In this document: positions 9,613-21,085 of the stretch, one piece after another
Position numbering within the stretch: the stretch's first letter is position 1
Layout of the letters: every line of letters begins with the position of its first letter
Assembly: GCF_024170165.1 (NCBI RefSeq)
Contig: NZ_JALJXP010000006.1
Location: 186,001 to 250,000, forward strand
Direction: 5' to 3'
Origin: Pseudomonas nitroreducens
Lineage (GTDB): Bacteria; Pseudomonadota; Gammaproteobacteria; Pseudomonadales; Pseudomonadaceae
Length of the DNA stretch: 64,000 nucleotides
The notes under the pieces: generated by a model
Database searches by the model: none
Seen by the model: the letters and a program-made list of their open reading frames with translations, nothing else
Told to the model about the DNA's origin: nothing
Translations under genes and position numbers: made by a program

Positions 9613-9975
9613 GGATACACCTGACAAGACAATCGAAAACGGGGCGCATGATCTGCTGCGCGTCGGCATAACTGCGTTGAGGCCAACTGAGAAATGCTCA
9701 TTGACTGCAGTCAACTCCGCTTTCTCAGCCGTCCTCGCCTTGTTCTGCTCTAGCTCGCAAGATCATGAACAGGTACATAAAAGAGCATCTGGACCGGGCT
9801 TCCCGGTCATTCGACAGGCCCTGTGACAACGCCCCGCCGCAAAAGCGCCGCATTATACCCGCGACAATTTCACCGGGTGGGCGACTGGTCGGGGAAAAAT
9901 CTGCTAACAATGGACAAGCCGTGATGCGCGGCTGCTGGGCGATAATGCCCGCCGAATCAGATTCTGGGAGTCTCC
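9613..9975. other. Divergent tex / ompR intergenic region with a nested palindrome
   Basis: This 363-bp non-coding stretch lies between the divergent tex and ompR genes. It holds a nested inverted repeat at 9687-9728: outer arms CTGAGAAA/TTTCTCAG enclose the perfect 14-bp palindrome TTGACTGCAGTCAA (9701-9714). GATAAT at 9941-9946 is a possible -10 element for ompR, but no well-spaced -35 was found. Short frames in it look like noise. Confidence 0.5.
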
Positions 9976-10716
9976 ATGAGCAACGCTGCCACCCTGCCGG
10001 AAGGCGAAAAGATCCTCGTGGTCGATGACGACGCGCGCCTGCGCCGTCTGCTGGAACGCTTCCTCGATGAGCAGGGTTATCGCGTCCGCGCCGTCGAGAA
10101 CACCGAGCAGATGGACCGCCTGCTGGCCCGCGAGCTGTTCCAGCTGGTGGTGCTCGACCTGATGATGCCCGGCGAGGATGGCCTCTCCGCATGCAAGCGC
10201 CTGCGCGAGTCGAACAACCAGATCCCGATCATCATGCTCACCGCCAAGGGCGATGAATCCAGCCGTATCTCGGGCCTTGAGCAGGGCGCCGACGATTACC
10301 TGGCCAAGCCCTTCAACCCGCGCGAGCTGCTGGCGCGGATCAAGGCCGTGCTGCGCCGCCAGGCGCCGCTGGTGCCGGGTGCGCCGGCGGGCGAAGACGA
10401 GATCGTCACCTTCGGCGACTACGAACTGCACCTGGCCACCCGCGAGCTGAAGAAGGGCGAGGAAGTGCACATGCTCACCACCGGTGAGTTCGCCGTGCTC
10501 AAGGCCCTGGTGCAGCACGCCCGCGAGCCGTTGACCCGCGACAAGCTGATGAACCTGGCCCGTGGCCGCGAGTGGGATGCGCTGGAGCGCTCCATCGACG
10601 TGCAGATTTCCCGCCTGCGCCGGCTGATCGAGCCCGACCCGTCCAAGCCGCGCTACATCCAGACCGTCTGGGGCGTGGGTTACGTGTTCGTTCCGGATGG
10701 CGCTGCGCGCAAGTGA
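9976..10716 (+). CDS. ompR: OmpR-family response regulator (AmgR)
   Basis: This 246-residue protein is a two-domain response regulator. The receiver has the acidic pocket DDD (17-19), phospho-acceptor Asp61 in VVLDLMMPGEDG, and the conserved Thr/Lys switch residues (MLTAKGDE, YLAKPFNP). The C-terminal winged helix of the OmpR/PhoB type includes LTRDKLMNLARGREWD and the recognition region SIDVQISRLRRLIE. It precedes its cognate kinase gene. The P. aeruginosa counterpart is AmgR, which with AmgS controls the envelope-stress response to misfolded membrane proteins and intrinsic aminoglycoside tolerance. That role is known for the orthologue and inferred here from sequence and position. Confidence 0.93.
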   Translation: MSNAATLPEGEKILVVDDDARLRRLLERFLDEQGYRVRAVENTEQMDRLLARELFQLVVLDLMMPGEDGLSACKRLRESNNQIPIIMLTAKGDESSRISGLEQGADDYLAKPFNPRELLARIKAVLRRQAPLVPGAPAGEDEIVTFGDYELHLATRELKKGEEVHMLTTGEFAVLKALVQHAREPLTRDKLMNLARGREWDALERSIDVQISRLRRLIEPDPSKPRYIQTVWGVGYVFVPDGAARK

Positions 10717-10767
10717 TTCAACCCTTGGGGGAGAGTGGCGGCGTTAGCCCGATACCCTCTCCCCCCG

Positions 10768-10875
10768 CCCTCTCCCTGAAGGGAGAGGGAGCTATCCGTG
10801 CCGGCTGGCGCATCAGTTTCAGCCGGTGCCGATCCAGTCCCCTCTCCCTTCAGGGATAGGGCTAGGGAGAGGGGC
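10768..10875. repeat. CT-rich palindromic repeat pair between ompR and envZ
   Basis: Two related hairpins occupy the ompR-envZ gap. The first is CCCTCTCCCT-GAA-GGGAGAGGGA (10768-10790). The second is CCCCTCTCCCTT...CTAGGGAGAGGGG (10839-10875). Between them is a weaker CCGGCT...AGCCGG pair. Repeats of this CCCTCTCCCTTCAGGG kind are common mobile-type intergenic palindromes in GC-rich bacteria. Here they lie inside what should be one transcript. Confidence 0.7.
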
Positions 10876-10948
10876 TCTGCCGGCTCGGTTCGCGATCAAG
10901 AGTCGGGTACCTCTCCTGCTACGGTCAGTGCTTCCTGGTAACGCCTTT

Positions 10949-12268
10949 TTGAAAACACCCCTCTGGTTCCCGCAAAGCTTCTTCGCCCGCACCCTCTGGC
11001 TGGTGCTCATCGTCGTGCTGTTCTCCAAGGCGCTGACCCTGGTCTACCTGCTGATGAACGAAGACATGCTGGTCGACCGCCAGTACAGCCACGGCGCGGC
11101 GCTGACCGTGCGTGCCTACTGGGCGGCGGACGAGAAATCGCGCGAGGCCATCGCCCAGTCCGCTGGGCTGAAGTGGGCGCCCCACGAGCAGGGGCAGCCG
11201 GAGGAAGTGCACTGGCCGTACACCGAGATCTTCCAGCGGCAGATGCGCATGGAGCTGGGCATCGACACCGAGACCCGTCTGCGTATCCATCATCCGTCGA
11301 TGCTCTGGGTCCGTGCGCCGACCCTGGGTGACGGCTGGATCGGCGTACCGCTCTACCCGCATCCGCTGCGCGGCCAGCAGATCTGGAGTGTGCTGGGCTG
11401 GTTCCTCGGTATCGGCCTGCTCTCCACTGCGGCGGCGTGGATCTTCGTGCGCCTGCTCAGCCAGCCGCTCAAGCGCCTGGTCTTCGCCTCCCGCGAGTTC
11501 GGCAAGGGGCGCAGCGTGCGCCTGCCGCTGGGGCAGGAAACGCCCAGCGAAATGGCCGAGGTGTACCGCGCGTTCAACCAGATGGCCGATGACGTCGAGC
11601 AGGCCGGCCGCGAGCGCGAGCTGATGCTGGCGGGGGTCTCCCACGACCTGCGGACGCCGCTGACGCGTCTGCGCCTGTCGCTGGAGCTGATGCCCGACAG
11701 CGACCGCGAGATGGTCGAGGACATGGTCCGCGACATCGAGGACATGGACGCCATCCTCGACCAGTTCCTCGCGTTCATCCGCGATGGCCGCGACGAATCG
11801 GTGGAAGAGGGCGATCTCGCCGACCTGATCCGCGAGGTAGCCGACGCCTTCAACCAGAACGGCAATCGCGTGCGCCTGTGCCTGGAGACGCTGCCGCTGT
11901 TCCGCTTCCGTCGTGTATCGATCAAGCGCCTGCTCGGCAACCTGATCGAGAACGGCCTGAACCACGGTGGTGGCAAGGTCGAAGTCGCGGCTCACGTGGC
12001 CGGCGGCGGTGGCGCGCCCTATGTGGTGCTCAGCGTGCTGGACCGTGGCGCAGGCGTGGATCCGCAGGAGCTGGACAACATCTTCAACCCCTTCTTCCGT
12101 GGCGACAAAGCGCGCGGCGGCAAGGGTACGGGCCTCGGGCTGGCCATCGTCAAGCGTATTGCCGAACAGCACGGCGGCAGCATCGAACTGCGCAACCGCG
12201 AGGGCGGCGGCGTGGAAGCGCGCGTCTGCCTGCCGTTGGGGCTGCTGCTGCCGCGTGACGCGCACTAA
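10949..12268 (+). CDS. envZ: EnvZ-type sensor histidine kinase (AmgS), probable TTG start
   Basis: This is an inner-membrane histidine kinase of ~439 residues. It has an N-terminal membrane segment (FFARTLWLVLIVVLFSKALT), a periplasmic sensor of ~100 residues, a second membrane segment (IWSVLGWFLGIGLLSTAAAW), HAMP, an H-box AGVSHDLRTPLTRLRLSLEL with His about residue 232, and an HATPase domain (N-box NLIENGLNHGGG, then GAGVDPQELDNIF and GTGLGLAIVKRI). No ATG lies near the conserved N-terminus. The frame opens at 10826, but that would translate the palindromic repeats, so the TTG at 10949 giving (M)KTPLWFPQSFF is preferred. A GTG at 10928 is the alternative. It pairs with the OmpR/AmgR gene upstream. 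Its last four bases overlap the end of the convergent ldcA. Confidence 0.88.
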   Translation: MKTPLWFPQSFFARTLWLVLIVVLFSKALTLVYLLMNEDMLVDRQYSHGAALTVRAYWAADEKSREAIAQSAGLKWAPHEQGQPEEVHWPYTEIFQRQMRMELGIDTETRLRIHHPSMLWVRAPTLGDGWIGVPLYPHPLRGQQIWSVLGWFLGIGLLSTAAAWIFVRLLSQPLKRLVFASREFGKGRSVRLPLGQETPSEMAEVYRAFNQMADDVEQAGRERELMLAGVSHDLRTPLTRLRLSLELMPDSDREMVEDMVRDIEDMDAILDQFLAFIRDGRDESVEEGDLADLIREVADAFNQNGNRVRLCLETLPLFRFRRVSIKRLLGNLIENGLNHGGGKVEVAAHVAGGGGAPYVVLSVLDRGAGVDPQELDNIFNPFFRGDKARGGKGTGLGLAIVKRIAEQHGGSIELRNREGGGVEARVCLPLGLLLPRDAH

Positions 12269-13194
12269 TCCCAGCGCAGGGATTTGCCTTCCAGAACCGC
12301 CTGGCGCCCATAGGGCCAGGCCCGGTTGTGCGCGCCGTGGCCGCTGGGCAGGCCGTGGTAGAGCGGCACGCCCAGTCGGGCGGCGTACTCGGCGAAGATT
12401 TCTTCCAGGCTGTGGGCCACGCCTTTGCGCGGGCAGTCGGTGAAGGTGCCGAGGCAGATCGCACCCAGCTGCGCGCCATCCAGGCTGTTCAGCAGCTGCC
12501 AGAGGCTGCGTTCGATGCGGTAATAGGGTTCGCCGACGTCTTCGAGGATCAGGATCGCGCCGTCCGGCACATACAGCGCCCCCGTGGTGCCGGCCATGCA
12601 GGCCAGTGCAGTGAGGTTGCCGCCGATCAGGTCGCCCTCCACGGCCGACTTCGGTCCCGCCAGATGCTGCACCGCCAGCTTGCCGGGGCCGCCGGCCAGC
12701 ACATGGCTGACCGAGGCCAGCGACGCCAGGCGCTCACGCTGCTCGCTGGGCGCGGCGAGCGGCTGCAGGCCAAGGCCGGTGGCGACCATGCCGTGGATCG
12801 CCGGCAGGCCCTGGCGGTGGAAGGCGCTGAGCAGGATGGAGATGTCCGAGAAGCCGATCAGCGGGCGCGGCGAGGCGGCCCTGAGGCGCTGCCAGTCCAG
12901 CTGCGGGATGAGTTGTCCACAGCCATAGCCGCCACGCAGGCACCAGACGGCGCTGACGTCATCCAGCTCGAAGGCGGTGTGGAAGTCCTCCAGGCGTTGC
13001 TCCGGCGTGCCGGCCAGGTAGCGATAGCGCGCGTCGGCGTGCTTGCCCAGGTGGTAGTCGATGCCCTGAACCTCCAGCTGGCGCAGGGTGGCTTCCAGCA
13101 CCTCCTCGGCAATCGCCGAGGCCGGCGCAACCAGCGCAACGCGGCCCTCGATGGGCGACCAGGTGAGTTCGGCGTGGGGGCGGGGTGCGGGCAT
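12265..13194 (-). CDS. ldcA: LD-carboxypeptidase (S66 family) LdcA
   Basis: This 309-residue serine peptidase cleaves the L,D bond of tetrapeptide stems in cytoplasmic muropeptide recycling. The catalytic triad of the S66 family can be placed: Ser116 in LIGFSDISILL, Glu218 in ILILEDVGEPYYR and His286 in LPSGHGAHNRAW. These positions are one residue off those published for P. aeruginosa LdcA (S115/E217/H285). It has no signal peptide, as expected for a cytosolic enzyme. The start is the ATG at 13194 (MPAPRPHAEL). It converges on envZ with a 4-bp overlap, so the two transcripts must overlap at their 3' ends. REP-like repeats lie just upstream. Confidence 0.93.
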   Translation of the reverse strand: MPAPRPHAELTWSPIEGRVALVAPASAIAEEVLEATLRQLEVQGIDYHLGKHADARYRYLAGTPEQRLEDFHTAFELDDVSAVWCLRGGYGCGQLIPQLDWQRLRAASPRPLIGFSDISILLSAFHRQGLPAIHGMVATGLGLQPLAAPSEQRERLASLASVSHVLAGGPGKLAVQHLAGPKSAVEGDLIGGNLTALACMAGTTGALYVPDGAILILEDVGEPYYRIERSLWQLLNSLDGAQLGAICLGTFTDCPRKGVAHSLEEIFAEYAARLGVPLYHGLPSGHGAHNRAWPYGRQAVLEGKSLRWD

Positions 13195-13223
13195 GGATGG
13201 ATTCCGATTACATCAGGAAAAAC

Positions 13224-13365
13224 TTAGGAGCGAGCTTGCTCGCGAATGGTTCAGCGTGACAACGCAGACAGGAGGCTCGCTCCCGTAGGGCGAATAAAGC
13301 GGAACGCTTTATCCGCCGTTTGGTGCGCGGAGTGAGGGAAGGTTCGCGAGCAAGCTCGCTCCTAC
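13224..13365. repeat. REP-like doublet flanking a second palindrome family
   Basis: Outer inverted copies of one repeat, TTAGGAGCGAGCTTGCTCGCG (13224-13244) and GCGAGCAAGCTCGCTCCTAC (13346-13365), face each other. They enclose one copy of a second repeat starting GTAGGGCGAATAAAGC and ending CTTTATCCGCC (13285-13317). Both families recur elsewhere in the window, the first near 18.9 and 41.6 kb and the second at 38.6 kb. The arrangement fits REP/BIME elements mobilised by RAYT transposases. Confidence 0.8.
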
Positions 13366-13384
13366 AAAAAGCAATAGCCCCGGC

Positions 13385-14290
13385 TCACCCCTTGCCTTTG
13401 GTGCGCGCCAGATGCGGCCCGCCATTCTTCTCCAGGTACTCGATGATCACTCCGGCGATGTCCTTGCCGGTGGTGGTCTCGATACCTTCCAGGCCCGGCG
13501 AGGAGTTCACCTCCATCACCAGCGGCCCGTGGTTGGAGCGCAGGATGTCGACGCCGGCGACGTGCAGGCCCATCACCTTGGCCGCGCGGATGGCGGTCAT
13601 GCGCTCCTCGGGGGTGATCTTGATCAGGCTGGCGCTGCCGCCGCGGTGCAGGTTGGAGCGGAACTCGCCGGCCGCGGCCTGGCGCTTCATCGAGGCGATG
13701 ACCTTGTCGCCGACCACGAAGCAGCGGATGTCGGCGCCGCCGGCCTCCTTGATGTATTCCTGCACCATGATGTTGTGCTTGAGCCCCATGAAGGCCTCCA
13801 GCACGGACTCGGCAGCCTTCTCCGTCTCGCAGAGGACCACGCCGATACCCTGGGTGCCTTCCAGCAGCTTGATCACCAGCGGCGCGCCACCGACCATCTC
13901 GATCAGGTCCGGCACGTCATCGGGGGAGTGGGCGAAACCGGTCACCGGCAGGCCGATGCCCTTGCGCGAGAGCAGTTGCAGCGAGCGCAGTTTGTCGCGG
14001 GAGCGGGCGATGGCCACCGACTCGTTGAGCGGGAACACCCCCATCATCTCGAACTGGCGCAGTACGGCGCAGCCATAGAAGGTCACCGAGGCGCCGATGC
14101 GCGGGATCACCGCGTCGAAATCTTCCAGCGGCTTGCCGCGGTAGTGGATCTGCGGCTTGTGGCTGGCGATGTTCATGTAGGCGCGGAGGGTGTCGATCAC
14201 CACCATCTCGTGGCCGCGCTGCTGCCCGGCCTCTACCAGCCGACGGGTGGAATACAGGCGCGGATTGCGCGACAGCACAGCAATTTTCAT
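13385..14290 (-). CDS. rimK: Ribosomal protein S6 glutamate ligase RimK
   Basis: This 301-residue ATP-grasp ligase adds glutamates to the C-terminus of ribosomal protein S6. It matches RimK throughout: [18 protein letters not shown] at the N-terminus, [12 protein letters not shown], the ATP-grasp segments [16 protein letters not shown] and [20 protein letters not shown], and the metal-binding [14 protein letters not shown]. The length equals that of the family. It overlaps the end of rimB by 4 bp, so the two are translationally coupled. In P. fluorescens RimA, RimB and RimK together tune ribosome modification and adaptation to the rhizosphere; that role is known from another species. Confidence 0.94.
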   Translation of the reverse strand: MKIAVLSRNPRLYSTRRLVEAGQQRGHEMVVIDTLRAYMNIASHKPQIHYRGKPLEDFDAVIPRIGASVTFYGCAVLRQFEMMGVFPLNESVAIARSRDKLRSLQLLSRKGIGLPVTGFAHSPDDVPDLIEMVGGAPLVIKLLEGTQGIGVVLCETEKAAESVLEAFMGLKHNIMVQEYIKEAGGADIRCFVVGDKVIASMKRQAAAGEFRSNLHRGGSASLIKITPEERMTAIRAAKVMGLHVAGVDILRSNHGPLVMEVNSSPGLEGIETTTGKDIAGVIIEYLEKNGGPHLARTKGKG

Positions 14291-14763
14291 TGATCACCTG
14301 GAAGGGTGGCGGGAACCATGATGAGGGGTTTGTCTTGCACGTAGGTCAGGCCGGGATTGACCACTAGCTGGCCCTGGACCAGAGCCTTGGAGCCTAGCAG
14401 CACGCGGTAGCGCATGGTCTTGCGGCAGGCCAGGGTGAATTCGATCGACCAGGCGCGGTCGCCCAGGGCCAGCAGGGTGCGGATCACGTAGCGGGTCTGG
14501 GCCTGGCCGTTGGAGCTCTTGATGGTCTTCATCGTCACCACTGGTGCTTCGCAGCGATGGCGGCGCTGCACCTGGGTGCCCAGGTGCGCGACGAAGCGCA
14601 CCCAGGCCTGGCCGTCGCGCTCGAAGGGCACGATGTCGCTGGCATGCAGGCTGGAAGTGCTGGCGCCGGTGTCGATCTTCGCGCGCAGGCCGACCATGCC
14701 CAGTTCGGGCAGGGCGATCCATTCGCGCAGACCAATTACCGACAGCTGGTCGAAAGTCTTCAA
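14287..14763 (-). CDS. rimB: Retropepsin-like ATP-dependent zinc protease family protein RimB
   Basis: This 158-residue protein has the aspartyl-protease-like motif [14 protein letters not shown] (Asp-Thr-Gly-Ala) near residue 30, which identifies the retropepsin-like family usually annotated as 'ATP-dependent zinc protease' or RimB. The strand-rich body ([29 protein letters not shown]) and [12 protein letters not shown] fit the same fold. The start codon is the ATG at 14763. It overlaps rimK by 4 bp, the same pairing as in other pseudomonads, where RimB modulates RimK-dependent S6 modification. Proteolytic activity has not been shown by anything visible here. Confidence 0.85.
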   Translation of the reverse strand: MKTFDQLSVIGLREWIALPELGMVGLRAKIDTGASTSSLHASDIVPFERDGQAWVRFVAHLGTQVQRRHRCEAPVVTMKTIKSSNGQAQTRYVIRTLLALGDRAWSIEFTLACRKTMRYRVLLGSKALVQGQLVVNPGLTYVQDKPLIMVPATLPGDQ

Positions 14764-14864
14764 GGCTGGTGTCCCCGGCGTTTGCCGGCATTCTAGTCAG
14801 GCCGCTTGTGCCCCGCCAGCGGGGCGCGGGGTACACTCTCAGACCCACGTGACGAGGTTGTGAA

Positions 14865-15257
<393 letters not shown>

Positions 15258-15261
15258 TCGA

Positions 15262-15289
15262 CCGGCGAGGGCCGCAGGCGCCTCGCCGG
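15262..15289. terminator. Hairpin between hslR and the PAP2 gene
   Basis: A 9-bp perfect stem, CCGGCGAGG/CCTCGCCGG, with a 10-base loop lies between two convergent genes. There is no T-tract on either side, so intrinsic termination is plausible but not clear. Confidence 0.45.
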
Positions 15290-15302
15290 GATCGGTCGCG
15301 CG

Positions 15303-16103
15303 TCAGGCCGCGACGACGCTCAGGCGATTGAGCAGCGGAATCTTCGCCGCCAGGCGGAACAGCGGGTCGGTCCAGCGCACCAGCGCGGCGCTGCCCTTGG
15401 CGGCGAACGGGGTGAAGCAGCTCCAGGCCAGCGCCACCAGGGCCATCTGCACGCCGCCGATGTAGTCGTCCTGGCCCCAGTGCGCGCCGGCCACCAGGCG
15501 CGGCAGCATGAACAGCAGCGCCAGGCCCCAGATCACGACCCACTGCAGGGCGGTGCGGGCGAACAGGGTGAGGAACAGCGCCCAGATCAGCAGCACCGAG
15601 GCGTGGTCGCCGGGGAAGCTGCGGGCGGATTCGTCCTTCACCTCGAAGGGGGTGTCTTCCCACTGCGGGAAGAAGTGCTCCAGGCGAACGGCGTCCGGAG
15701 CCAGGGTCGAGATGCTGGCGTGCTGCCAGCCCAGCTTGTGGGCGATCTTGGCATAGAGAATCCGTACCACCACCAGCACGACGGCCGCGCATAAAAAGCC
15801 GAAGGTCGCCGCGCGGACCTGGGTCGCCTTGAAGATCCAGTCGCCACGGATCATCAGCAGCAGCAGGATCACCCCCACCAGCAGGTCGAACGGTCGGGTG
15901 CTCGCCACCGCCCAGGTCAGGCGCCAGGCTTCGTTGGTCGCCAGCGGCTGGTTGAGCAGGCTGAACAGGCTGAAATCGAACAGGTCCATCGCGCTGCGAG
16001 TGGGCTCCCAGAGCCACAGCAGGAGCAGGACGACCGCCATCAGGTGGCAGGCGATAAAGGGCTTCCAGGACCAGGTGGCTTGGAACGGCGTGGTTTTGTC
16101 CAT
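15303..16103 (-). CDS. PAP2-superfamily membrane phosphatase
   Basis: This 266-residue inner-membrane protein has several hydrophobic helices (for example AVVLLLLWLW, LLVGVILLLLMI, AAVVLVVVRILY). PAP2-type active-site motifs are present: SFPGDHAS (162-169) in place of the usual PSGH block and RLVAGAHWGQD (202-212) carrying the second catalytic histidine and aspartate. Family members dephosphorylate lipid pyrophosphates or transfer phosphate from undecaprenyl pyrophosphate, for example LpxT on lipid A. An insertion of ~35 residues before the first motif (LAPDAVRLEHFFPQWEDTPFEVK) would sit in the periplasm. Substrate is unknown. The ATG at 16103 is the only sensible start. It is divergent from hslO. 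Confidence 0.8.
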   Translation of the reverse strand: MDKTTPFQATWSWKPFIACHLMAVVLLLLWLWEPTRSAMDLFDFSLFSLLNQPLATNEAWRLTWAVASTRPFDLLVGVILLLLMIRGDWIFKATQVRAATFGFLCAAVVLVVVRILYAKIAHKLGWQHASISTLAPDAVRLEHFFPQWEDTPFEVKDESARSFPGDHASVLLIWALFLTLFARTALQWVVIWGLALLFMLPRLVAGAHWGQDDYIGGVQMALVALAWSCFTPFAAKGSAALVRWTDPLFRLAAKIPLLNRLSVVAA

Positions 16104-16221
16104 AAAATCGATACCCCCTTACGGAACCACCCGAATATGGGTGGGTGCTGCAAAGCGCGCTTTATAGGCCTTTGCCATCAACTTGTCATTTATTTGTGCC
16201 TATCGCAGCGTTGTGCCCAGC

Positions 16222-17115
16222 ATGTCCCAGATCGATCAAAGTCAGCGTTTCCTGTTCGACAACACCGATGTCCGTGGTGAGCTGGTGGAGCTCGACCGCA
16301 GCTTCGCCGAAGTGCTGGCCAAGCACCCCTACCCGCAGCCGGTCGCCCAGTTGCTGGGAGAAATGCTAGCCGCCGCCGCGCTGCTGTGCGGCACCCTGAA
16401 GTTCGACGGCCTGCTGGTGCTGCAGGCGCGCTCCAGCGGCGCCGTGCCACTGCTGATGGTGGAATGCTCCAGCAACCGCGAAGTGCGTGGCCTGGCTCGC
16501 TACGACGCAGACGCCATCGGCGATACCGCCGGCCTGCCGGAGCTGATGCCGGAGGGCGTACTGACCCTCACCGTCGATCCGAAGAACGGCAAGCGCTACC
16601 AGGGCATCGTGCCGCTGGAGGGCGCGACCCTGGCCGACTGCCTGTCGACCTACTTCGCCACTTCCGAACAGCTGCCGACCCGCTTCTGGCTCAACGCCGA
16701 CAGCCGTCGCGCCCGTGGCCTGCTGCTGCAGCAACTGCCGGCCGATCGCCAGCGCGACGCCGAGTCGCGCGAAGCCAGCTGGCAGCACGTCAGCACCCTG
16801 GCCGATACCCTCACCGCCGAGGAGCTGCTGGGCCTGGCCAACGCCACCGTGCTGCACCGCCTGTACCACGAGGACGACGTGCGCCTGTTCGATCCGCAGC
16901 CGCTGGTGTTCCGCTGCAGCTGCTCGCGGGAACGCTCGGCCAATGCGCTGGTCAGTCTTGGGCAGGAAGACGCCGAGCGTCTGCTGGCCGAGGAAGATGG
17001 CGAGATCGTCATCGACTGCCAGTTCTGCAATGAGCGCTATCGCTTCGACGGCTCCGACGTCGCCCAGTTGTTCTCGGGCGGCGGAAGCGCGACGCCGTCA
17101 GAAACCCGCCATTGA
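16222..17115 (+). CDS. hslO: Redox-regulated chaperone Hsp33
   Basis: This 297-residue chaperone is activated by oxidation of its zinc-bound cysteines and heat. The C-terminal switch is intact: Cys232-x-Cys234 (RCSCSRER) and Cys266-x-x-Cys269 (DCQFCNERY). The N-terminal substrate-binding core begins [18 protein letters not shown], matching other pseudomonad Hsp33 proteins. The open frame reaches back to 16183, but the ATG at 16222 ([10 protein letters not shown]) aligns best. It lies upstream of pckA on the same strand with a 168-bp gap, as in P. aeruginosa. Confidence 0.93.
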   Translation: MSQIDQSQRFLFDNTDVRGELVELDRSFAEVLAKHPYPQPVAQLLGEMLAAAALLCGTLKFDGLLVLQARSSGAVPLLMVECSSNREVRGLARYDADAIGDTAGLPELMPEGVLTLTVDPKNGKRYQGIVPLEGATLADCLSTYFATSEQLPTRFWLNADSRRARGLLLQQLPADRQRDAESREASWQHVSTLADTLTAEELLGLANATVLHRLYHEDDVRLFDPQPLVFRCSCSRERSANALVSLGQEDAERLLAEEDGEIVIDCQFCNERYRFDGSDVAQLFSGGGSATPSETRH

Positions 17116-17283
17116 TTGCTTCGATTTGTCCGATAGCCGAACCAATGGCGCTCTCGCCAGATCAGAGGCTGCACGAGAACAGTTCTTTTCTGGCATAATC
17201 CCGCGACTTTTTTCCGCGGTAGTGGGAATCAGAAGTCACTACGCAATGTTTGGAGGACTCGGCTTCGGCCGACGGGGACCCAC

Positions 17284-18825
17284 ATGACGCAAGCCAATAA
17301 AGCCGTTTACACCGATATCAGCGTTGCCCAACTGGTGGAAGAAGCCATTCGCCGCGGCGAAGGCGAACTCGCCGACAACGGCTCGCTCGTGGTGAAAACC
17401 GGCCACCGCACCGGCCGTTCGCCTGCCGACCGTTTCATCGTCGAAGAGCCGGGCAGCAAGGATTCCATCGCTTGGGGCGCCATCAACCGTCCGTTCCCGG
17501 CCGACAAGTTCGATGCCCTGTGGGACCGTGTCCAGGCCTTCAATGACGCCCAGGACCATTTCGTTTCCCACGTCCATGTAGGGTCGGCCCACGACCACTA
17601 CCTGGCCGTGAAGATGACCACCGCCACCGCCTGGCAGAACCTGTTCGGCCGCGCGCTGTTCATCGAGCCCGAGCAGTACAATCCGGCCGGCCGCGAAGAG
17701 TGGCAGGTTCTCAACGTCGCCAACTTCGAGTGCGTGCCCGAGCGTGACGGCACCAACTCCGATGGCTGCGTGATCCTCAACTTCGCCCAGAAGAAGGTGC
17801 TGATCGCCGGCATGCGCTACGCCGGTGAAATGAAGAAGGCCATGTTCGGCGTGCAGAACTACCTGCTGCCGGAAAAAGACGTGCTGCCGATGCACTGCGC
17901 CGCCAACATCGGCGAAGAGGGCGACGTGACCCTGTTCTTCGGTCTGTCGGGCACCGGCAAGACCACCCTGTCCGCCGACGAAAGCCGCTACCTGATCGGC
18001 GACGACGAGCACGGCTGGGGCGAAGGCGTTGTCTTCAACATCGAAGGCGGCTGCTATGCCAAGTGCATCGACCTGTCCGAGAAGAACGAGCCGGTCATCT
18101 GGAAAGCCATCAAGTTCGGCGCCGTGCTGGAAAACGTCGTCCTCGACGAAAACCGCACTCCGGACTACGCCGATGACAGCCTGACCCAGAACTCCCGCGC
18201 GGCCTACCCGCTGGAGAACGTCGAGAAGCGTTCCGAGCAGAACCTCGGCGGCGAGCCGAACGCCGTGATCTTCCTGACCTGCGACCTGACCGGCGTTCTG
18301 CCGCCGGTGTCGATCCTGAACAATGAGCAGGCGGCCTACCACTTCCTGTCCGGCTACACCGCGCTGGTCGGTTCCACCGAAATGGGTTCGGGCGGCGGCA
18401 TCAAGTCGACCTTCTCCACCTGCTTCGGCGCACCGTTCTTCCCGCGCCCGGCCGGCGTCTACGCCGAGCTGCTGATCAAGCGCATCAAGGCCTTCGGTTC
18501 CAAGGTCTACCTGGTCAACACCGGCTGGACCGGTGGTGGCTACGGCGTCGGCAAGCGCTTCAACATCCCGACCACCCGTGGCGTGATCGCCGCCATCCAG
18601 AGCGGTGCTCTGATCGGCGCCGAGACCGAGCACCTGGACATCATCAACCTGGACGTGCCCAAGGCCGTTCCGGGCGTCGACACCGTCCTGCTCAACCCGC
18701 GCAACACCTGGGAAGACAAGGCTGCCTACGACGAAGCCGCCAAGGGCCTGGCCACCAAGTTCATCGACAACTTCCAGAAGTTCGACGTGAGCGACGCCAT
18801 CAAGAACGCCGGCCCGCAGCTGTAA
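17284..18825 (+). CDS. pckA: Phosphoenolpyruvate carboxykinase (ATP)
   Basis: This 513-residue enzyme converts oxaloacetate and ATP to phosphoenolpyruvate and CO2, the first step of gluconeogenesis from organic acids. The kinase-1a P-loop [11 protein letters not shown] starts about residue 220. It is followed by the metal-binding [22 protein letters not shown] and the adenine-binding region near [16 protein letters not shown]. These mark the ATP-dependent (bacterial) class rather than the GTP class. The start ATG at 17284 is preceded by GGAGGAC-type sequence within the 5' leader. A hairpin terminator follows the stop. Confidence 0.96.
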   Translation: MTQANKAVYTDISVAQLVEEAIRRGEGELADNGSLVVKTGHRTGRSPADRFIVEEPGSKDSIAWGAINRPFPADKFDALWDRVQAFNDAQDHFVSHVHVGSAHDHYLAVKMTTATAWQNLFGRALFIEPEQYNPAGREEWQVLNVANFECVPERDGTNSDGCVILNFAQKKVLIAGMRYAGEMKKAMFGVQNYLLPEKDVLPMHCAANIGEEGDVTLFFGLSGTGKTTLSADESRYLIGDDEHGWGEGVVFNIEGGCYAKCIDLSEKNEPVIWKAIKFGAVLENVVLDENRTPDYADDSLTQNSRAAYPLENVEKRSEQNLGGEPNAVIFLTCDLTGVLPPVSILNNEQAAYHFLSGYTALVGSTEMGSGGGIKSTFSTCFGAPFFPRPAGVYAELLIKRIKAFGSKVYLVNTGWTGGGYGVGKRFNIPTTRGVIAAIQSGALIGAETEHLDIINLDVPKAVPGVDTVLLNPRNTWEDKAAYDEAAKGLATKFIDNFQKFDVSDAIKNAGPQL

Positions 18826-18840
18826 GCGCGTCCGTTCTGG

Positions 18841-18870
18841 AAAGAGCCGCCTTCGGGCGGCTTTTTCATT
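18841..18870 (+). terminator. Intrinsic terminator of pckA
   Basis: AAAGAGCCGCC-TTC-GGGCGGCTTTTT is a GC-rich hairpin followed by a T-run, 15 bases after the pckA stop. Confidence 0.9.
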
Positions 18871-18906
18871 TGCACCTGGGAACGGTCCTGCTCTGAGGTG
18901 TTCTTC

Positions 18907-19017
18907 GTAGGAGCGAGCTTGTGACCTACAGGGATGTAGGGAATGCCGTTATCCGTAGGGAACGGGTTCGGCCTCGCGAACAGCCCAACTCCGGTTCGCG
19001 AGCAAGCTCGCTCCTAC
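18907..19017. repeat. REP-like pair upstream of the RecQ-like gene
   Basis: A degenerate left copy GTAGGAGCGAGCTTG (18907-18921) faces a full right copy GTTCGCGAGCAAGCTCGCTC (from 18994). The left copy has lost the second half of its palindrome. The intervening 70 bp contains GTAGGGAATGCCGTTATCCG, resembling the second repeat family. Confidence 0.7.
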
Positions 19018-19065
19018 AAAAGCAGTTCCTAGGCTGGGTGGACGCCCATGAAAGGAGTTATCCCC

Positions 19066-20991
<1,926 letters not shown>

Positions 20992-21085
20992 CCGCCTGAA
21001 GACGCCGGCGCCACGCACGACTAAAGGTCGGCGTGATGCCGGCGGGGCTCCTTGTAGGGTGTGGAATGAGCATTCCCGCCTAGAG

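Noticed and set aside
6250..9624. Long plus-strand frame of more than 1,100 codons antisense to gshA and tex
   Set aside because: High-GC coding DNA commonly leaves the opposite strand open. The translation is low-complexity and dominated by Val, Gly, Gln and Leu, without protein motifs, while gshA and tex are unmistakable.
10826..10948. Extended N-terminus for envZ from an ATG at 10826
   Set aside because: It would translate the palindromic repeat and a non-conserved stretch. Homologues begin at the segment following TTG 10949.
13224..13365. Possible CRISPR-like array from repeated 24-bp units
   Set aside because: Units are in inverted pairs with no regular spacers, and copies are scattered singly or in pairs across the window. 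They fit REP elements.
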